DNA from: an uncultured Lachnospiraceae bacterium
GTDB taxonomy: Bacteria > Bacillota_A > Clostridia > Lachnospirales > Lachnospiraceae
Length of the DNA: 64,000 nt
Reading direction: 5' to 3'
Assembly (NCBI GenBank): GCA_947564305.1
Contig: CANOBT010000011.1
Location: 1-64,000 of the forward strand
The stretch's first letter is position 1. Each line of letters starts with the position of its first letter. Below the pieces are notes generated by a model that had not been told where the DNA came from, ran no database searches, and saw only the letters and a list, made by a program, of their open reading frames with translations. This document shows positions 61,419 to 64,000 of the stretch, piece by piece. The position numbers and the translations under genes are program-made.

Positions 61419-62302
61419 TTGATGAAAGCCTCCGGCACATTTTCCTTGAAGACTGCTCCCTCCTCAATTGTCTTTTTCAAGTTGTACGCAGTGTAATCCT
61501 AAAGCTCTTCCACAAAATGAATAAAGGCAAAAACTTCGTCCCTGGTTTTGTCTGTGTATTACATACTTTTGGCCGCCCCCTTGAATGGAATCCCCATATT
61601 CACTGTCTCCTTACTGAAGGTGCCTTTTCTGATGAAGGCTTCTGGCGTACCGTAAAGTATTTTAATTACACTTATCTCAGGAAAGCTTTCCAGACTGCTC
61701 TCCTGAACGAAATGGGAAAGCACCTTGGCCCCTCTTTTAAAAAGACAAAATCTTCCGTTTATCAGAAAGATAAAAATGGCTTTTATGTCTACGCAAAACC
61801 TAACCTTTGCGATACAAACATTGTCATCAAATACATCAGCAGATATCTTGGGCGTCCGACCATCGCCTCTTCACGGATTGATTCCTATGATGAGCAAAAT
61901 GTTACTTTCCACTATAACAAGCATGAAGATGGAGCCCTATGTGGAAAAATTCTTCCCATATTGGATTTCATACAGCTCCTGATACAGCATATACCCGAAA
62001 AACATTTCAAGATGACACGCTATTACGGACTTTACGCGCGGCATCGCGAAATTGACAAAACTCTGCATAAAGCAATTGATCAATATAAGCACAAAATCCT
62101 ATTGGACTGGAATAAATGGCGTAACCTGATCCTACTCTCCTTTGGATATGATCCTTTACAGTGCCCGAATTGCAACAAACACAAAATGGTATTTCTGGAA
62201 CTCTACCACAACCATAAGCGTGTTCCTCTGTATGAATTATATGAAAAGATCATGGCACCTTACAGGTACCAGTCTAAAAGCCCGCCTGCTAAATATGCTT
62301 GA
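61256..62302 (+). pseudogene. IS91-family (HUH) transposase, N-terminus missing
   Basis: The in-frame part from about 61264 starts inside the zinc-binding domain (YGCPHCGALEFVPFRCHSKF, CPTCGHKYAIDR). Then HRHLVFMIDESLRH, the HUH motif WNPHIHCLLTEG and the catalytic region VIKYISRYLGRPTIASSRI with Tyr, and a late zinc site DPLQCPNCNKHKM. Such Y1 enzymes move by rolling-circle replication. About 40 N-terminal residues are replaced by the DDE transposase gene. Confidence 0.88.
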
Positions 62303-62357
62303 TTTTATTTTCCATCTACTCCATACTAAAAGTATTCTAAAGATGGAAGGCTATACT

Positions 62358-62534
62358 ATGGATTCTAAATTCACAGAGGAACTCAGGCAGCACTATATGA
62401 AAAATTCTCCAGAAGGCATGACCCCCAGGCTGGTTAAAAACATGACAGATTCCGACCTGCTTGACATGCACTATTTTCTGACCGAGGATGATCTCAATGT
62501 GGATGAATTTGAAGATAACTTTTTTATTTTCTGA
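62358..62534 (+). CDS. Small protein downstream of the IS91-type transposase
   Basis: 58 residues, GGAAGG seven bases before the ATG. Starts MDSKFTEELRQHYMKNSPEG, continues with RLVKNMTDSDLLDMHYFLTE and ends acidic (DLNVDEFEDNFFIF). It lies 55 bp beyond the transposase stop, on the same strand. No named domain. It may be an accessory gene of the IS or a passenger. Confidence 0.5.
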   Translation: MDSKFTEELRQHYMKNSPEGMTPRLVKNMTDSDLLDMHYFLTEDDLNVDEFEDNFFIF

Positions 62535-62630
62535 TCATCCTTACGGATAGTTATGCCTTCTTTATATCCTATTGTTTCGGTGGGATATTTTTTCTTCCCC
62601 AAAATAGAGCAATTTCCTATAGAATAAAAT

Positions 62631-62677
62631 ATGTCACCAAACCGAAGGTTTGATGACATACGTGCGCATCAGCGCAC
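62631..62677. repeat. Tandem hairpins at the end of the IS region
   Basis: ATGTCACCAAACC-GAA-GGTTTGATGACAT (62631-62659, one mismatch pair) and GTGCGC-ATCA-GCGCAC (62662-62677, perfect) stand side by side. They may end the DUF3791 transcript or mark the IS91-type terminal structure. Confidence 0.55.
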
Positions 62678-62694
62678 TTCCGCTTTATGTTGTT

Positions 62695-62907
62695 TTAAAA
62701 CTGTGATACATATTGTTCAATCTCCTCTACCATTTCACTGTTTGTTAAACAATCAAATACATCCGGACATTCTGCAACATAATTTAATATTGCATATTTC
62801 TCATCAAGCTTCAAAAAATCTTCTGTAGAAAGATTATGTTTTTTGCAATAATTTTCTGTAACCAAATACATAAGAAATATTGTATTATTCAATCTCTTTT
62901 CTGACAT
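62695..62907 (-). CDS. DUF3791 family protein
   Basis: 70 residues, normal for DUF3791: MYLVTENYCKKHNLSTEDFL, KLDEKYAILNYVAECPDVFD and LTNSEMVEEIEQYV. These small Clostridia proteins often stand before a DUF3990 gene, in what may be a toxin-antitoxin-like pair; no DUF3990 gene is here. Function untested. Confidence 0.75.
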   Translation of the reverse strand: MSEKRLNNTIFLMYLVTENYCKKHNLSTEDFLKLDEKYAILNYVAECPDVFDCLTNSEMVEEIEQYVSQF

Positions 62908-62968
62908 ATATCGTCACCCACTTTATTAAAAAATTTTAAAGTTCTTCCCTTACTATTTCAAGATGCAT

Positions 62969-63250
62969 CTAAAACGATATGTATAAAAAATCTACTATTT
63001 TGTATATAGGATTTACTAATATCTTAAATTTTGTTTCATCAGATGTAAAAATTTCAAGAAAGCAAAATAATGACAATAGCAATAACGATATTGCCATTTT
63101 TGCTCCTATTATATTTAAAATCTCTAACGCATATATCGTAATATAGATAATTGCCATCCGCTGATATTCCCTCAAATCAGAATAATTGTAAACAGCAATC
63201 ATCGCAAAAAAGAAAACAAAAATAATATTTCCGCTAAATAGTGTCTCCAT
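62969..63250 (-). CDS. Small membrane protein after hsdR
   Basis: 93 residues from ATG 63250 by best length, although GAGGAG is 17 bases upstream and an unusual start nearer to it is possible. Four hydrophobic stretches, FSGNIIFVFFFAMIAVYNYS, MAIIYITIYALEILNIIGAK and MAISLLLLSLFCFLEIF, then a short tail. No family recognised. It is 40 bp past the hsdR stop and may be co-transcribed. Confidence 0.5.
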   Translation of the reverse strand: METLFSGNIIFVFFFAMIAVYNYSDLREYQRMAIIYITIYALEILNIIGAKMAISLLLLSLFCFLEIFTSDETKFKILVNPIYKIVDFLYISF

Positions 63251-63290
63251 TTTTCTTAAGTATAAATTTCTCCTCTCATATTGTATACCA

Positions 63291-64000
63291 CTACGCCGCC
63301 ATCGCATTCGCATTAATCTCGTCAATCACCTTCTTTATCCCCATCCACACGTTCAAATCAGTAAAGATATCTACAATACTTCCCTGATCCGTAAACGGTG
63401 GTTCCTGCAGAACAGACAGGTCTTTCATCAACCCATTATGCACAATATACTCCACAATCTGATTTACAAAATAAATCTGTCTGCTGTCCAGATTCGCTCC
63501 ATCCAGATATTCTGAAAACGCCTCTTTTGCCGCATTCATATCCAGACCGACAATTTCCCGCACAAACTCACCTAACGGCTTATCCCCATACTCTGCCTCA
63601 TATTCGTTCTTCGTTCCCAAATCACCCCAAAGAATTTTTTCCAACTCCCTGATATCATCCTGAGTCATAGGCTTATTCTTTTTCAGTTTGGCAATCACAA
63701 GGTCATCTTCATGCTGACGGACATAATATTCGGCCTTTGCTTTATAATTTTCCAAGTCATCATTTTCCAATTCTGCGTCTTTCCAGTCAATGGATAAAAT
63801 ATCGTCTTCAAAGTTCGTGTCATAACGAACTTTCTTTTTCGGAATATATTTCATCAAATCACGCAAACTCTCACGGATATGCTCAAATTCATGAATCCCG
63901 GCATGTTCCAGATAGTCCGTATGTAAAATCTGATTCATCAATTTTGCCTGCGCCATAATGTCCGGTATATTTGACACACCTGAAACAGCGCTCACTTTCT
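63291..64000 (-). CDS. hsdR: Type I restriction enzyme R subunit, C-terminal part
   Basis: The last 236 codons, running off the right edge of the window (frame open to 64000). SGVSNIPDIMAQAKLMNQIL, FEHIRESLRDLMKYIPKKK, ELEKILWGDLGTKNEYEAEY, DKPLGEFVREIVGLDMNAAK and IDEINANAMAA are typical of the EcoEI-type HsdR C-terminal domain, which contacts the methylase. The last 83 bp are duplicated exactly at 40977-41059. The hsdM and hsdS genes should lie to the right if the system is intact. Confidence 0.9.
   Translation of the reverse strand, partial: KVSAVSGVSNIPDIMAQAKLMNQILHTDYLEHAGIHEFEHIRESLRDLMKYIPKKKVRYDTNFEDDILSIDWKDAELENDDLENYKAKAEYYVRQHEDDLVIAKLKKNKPMTQDDIRELEKILWGDLGTKNEYEAEYGDKPLGEFVREIVGLDMNAAKEAFSEYLDGANLDSRQIYFVNQIVEYIVHNGLMKDLSVLQEPPFTDQGSIVDIFTDLNVWMGIKKVIDEINANAMAA
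63296..63378. repeat. 83-bp exact direct repeat, copy 2
   Basis: Identical by eye to 40977-41059; here within the complete hsdR end. Suitable for recombination that would delete the intervening 22 kb. Confidence 0.9.

Overview
The window looks like chromosome from a low-to-moderate GC, Gram-positive anaerobe of the Clostridia, most likely a gut Lachnospiraceae. The grounds are the AGGAGG ribosome sites, sortase-anchored SpaA-type proteins, GntR/YtrA, HxlR and BceRS-like regulators, an anaerobic sulfatase maturase and Clostridia-type mobile-element families. There is no rRNA, tRNA or CRISPR array that I can see.

Bases 1 to about 26 kb are almost entirely on the minus strand and look like the processing and maintenance half of an integrative conjugative element (ICE). 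The genes, in transcription order, are ParM/ParR partition, an RHH protein, a C5 DNA methyltransferase, an amidoligase plus gamma-glutamylcyclotransferase pair, a large LPXTG-like surface adhesin, S-adenosylmethionine synthetase, a DUF3991/Toprim protein, two proteins sharing a new-looking domain, an adenine/cytosine-N methyltransferase, a DUF5688 protein, a likely oriT, small membrane proteins, MobC, a MobA/VirD2-type relaxase, PcfB and an ArdC-like protein. The type IV secretion genes and the integrase are not in the window. The far left end holds a truncated second adhesin and three apparent cargo or chromosomal genes (YaiI/YqxD family, an unknown 77-residue protein, an MBL-fold hydrolase).

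Bases 26 to 41 kb are chromosomal or accessory functions: a broken ABC ATPase behind a YtrA-type regulator; a class M-like sirtuin and a zinc-type macrodomain hydrolase flanking an Rrf2 regulator (a probable reversible ADP-ribosylation switch); an HxlR regulator; a two-component system with a BceAB-like ABC exporter; and a sugar operon (LacI, aldo/keto reductase, FGGY kinase, DeoC) with matching GTAACCGGTTAC operators.

Bases 41 to 46 kb and 58.5 to 64 kb are decaying accessory DNA: an internally deleted hsdR copy sharing an exact 83-bp repeat with the main hsdR at the right edge, truncated lipoproteins, a headless radical SAM gene, a frameshifted ATP-grasp gene, two copies of an ABC permease remnant, a DDE/IS91 transposase chimera, and IS1182-like and PIN-toxin fragments.

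Between them, at 46 to 56.6 kb, lies an intact catabolic locus: a right-handed beta-helix glycan-active protein, a GPH-type sugar symporter, a Cys-type sulfatase, a sialate O-acetylesterase-type esterase, a TauE/SafE exporter and the sulfatase-maturing radical SAM enzyme, with a divergent LacI-type regulator. This is a self-contained kit for a sulfated and acetylated glycan. A MarR/MATE efflux pair follows at 56.6 to 58.4 kb.
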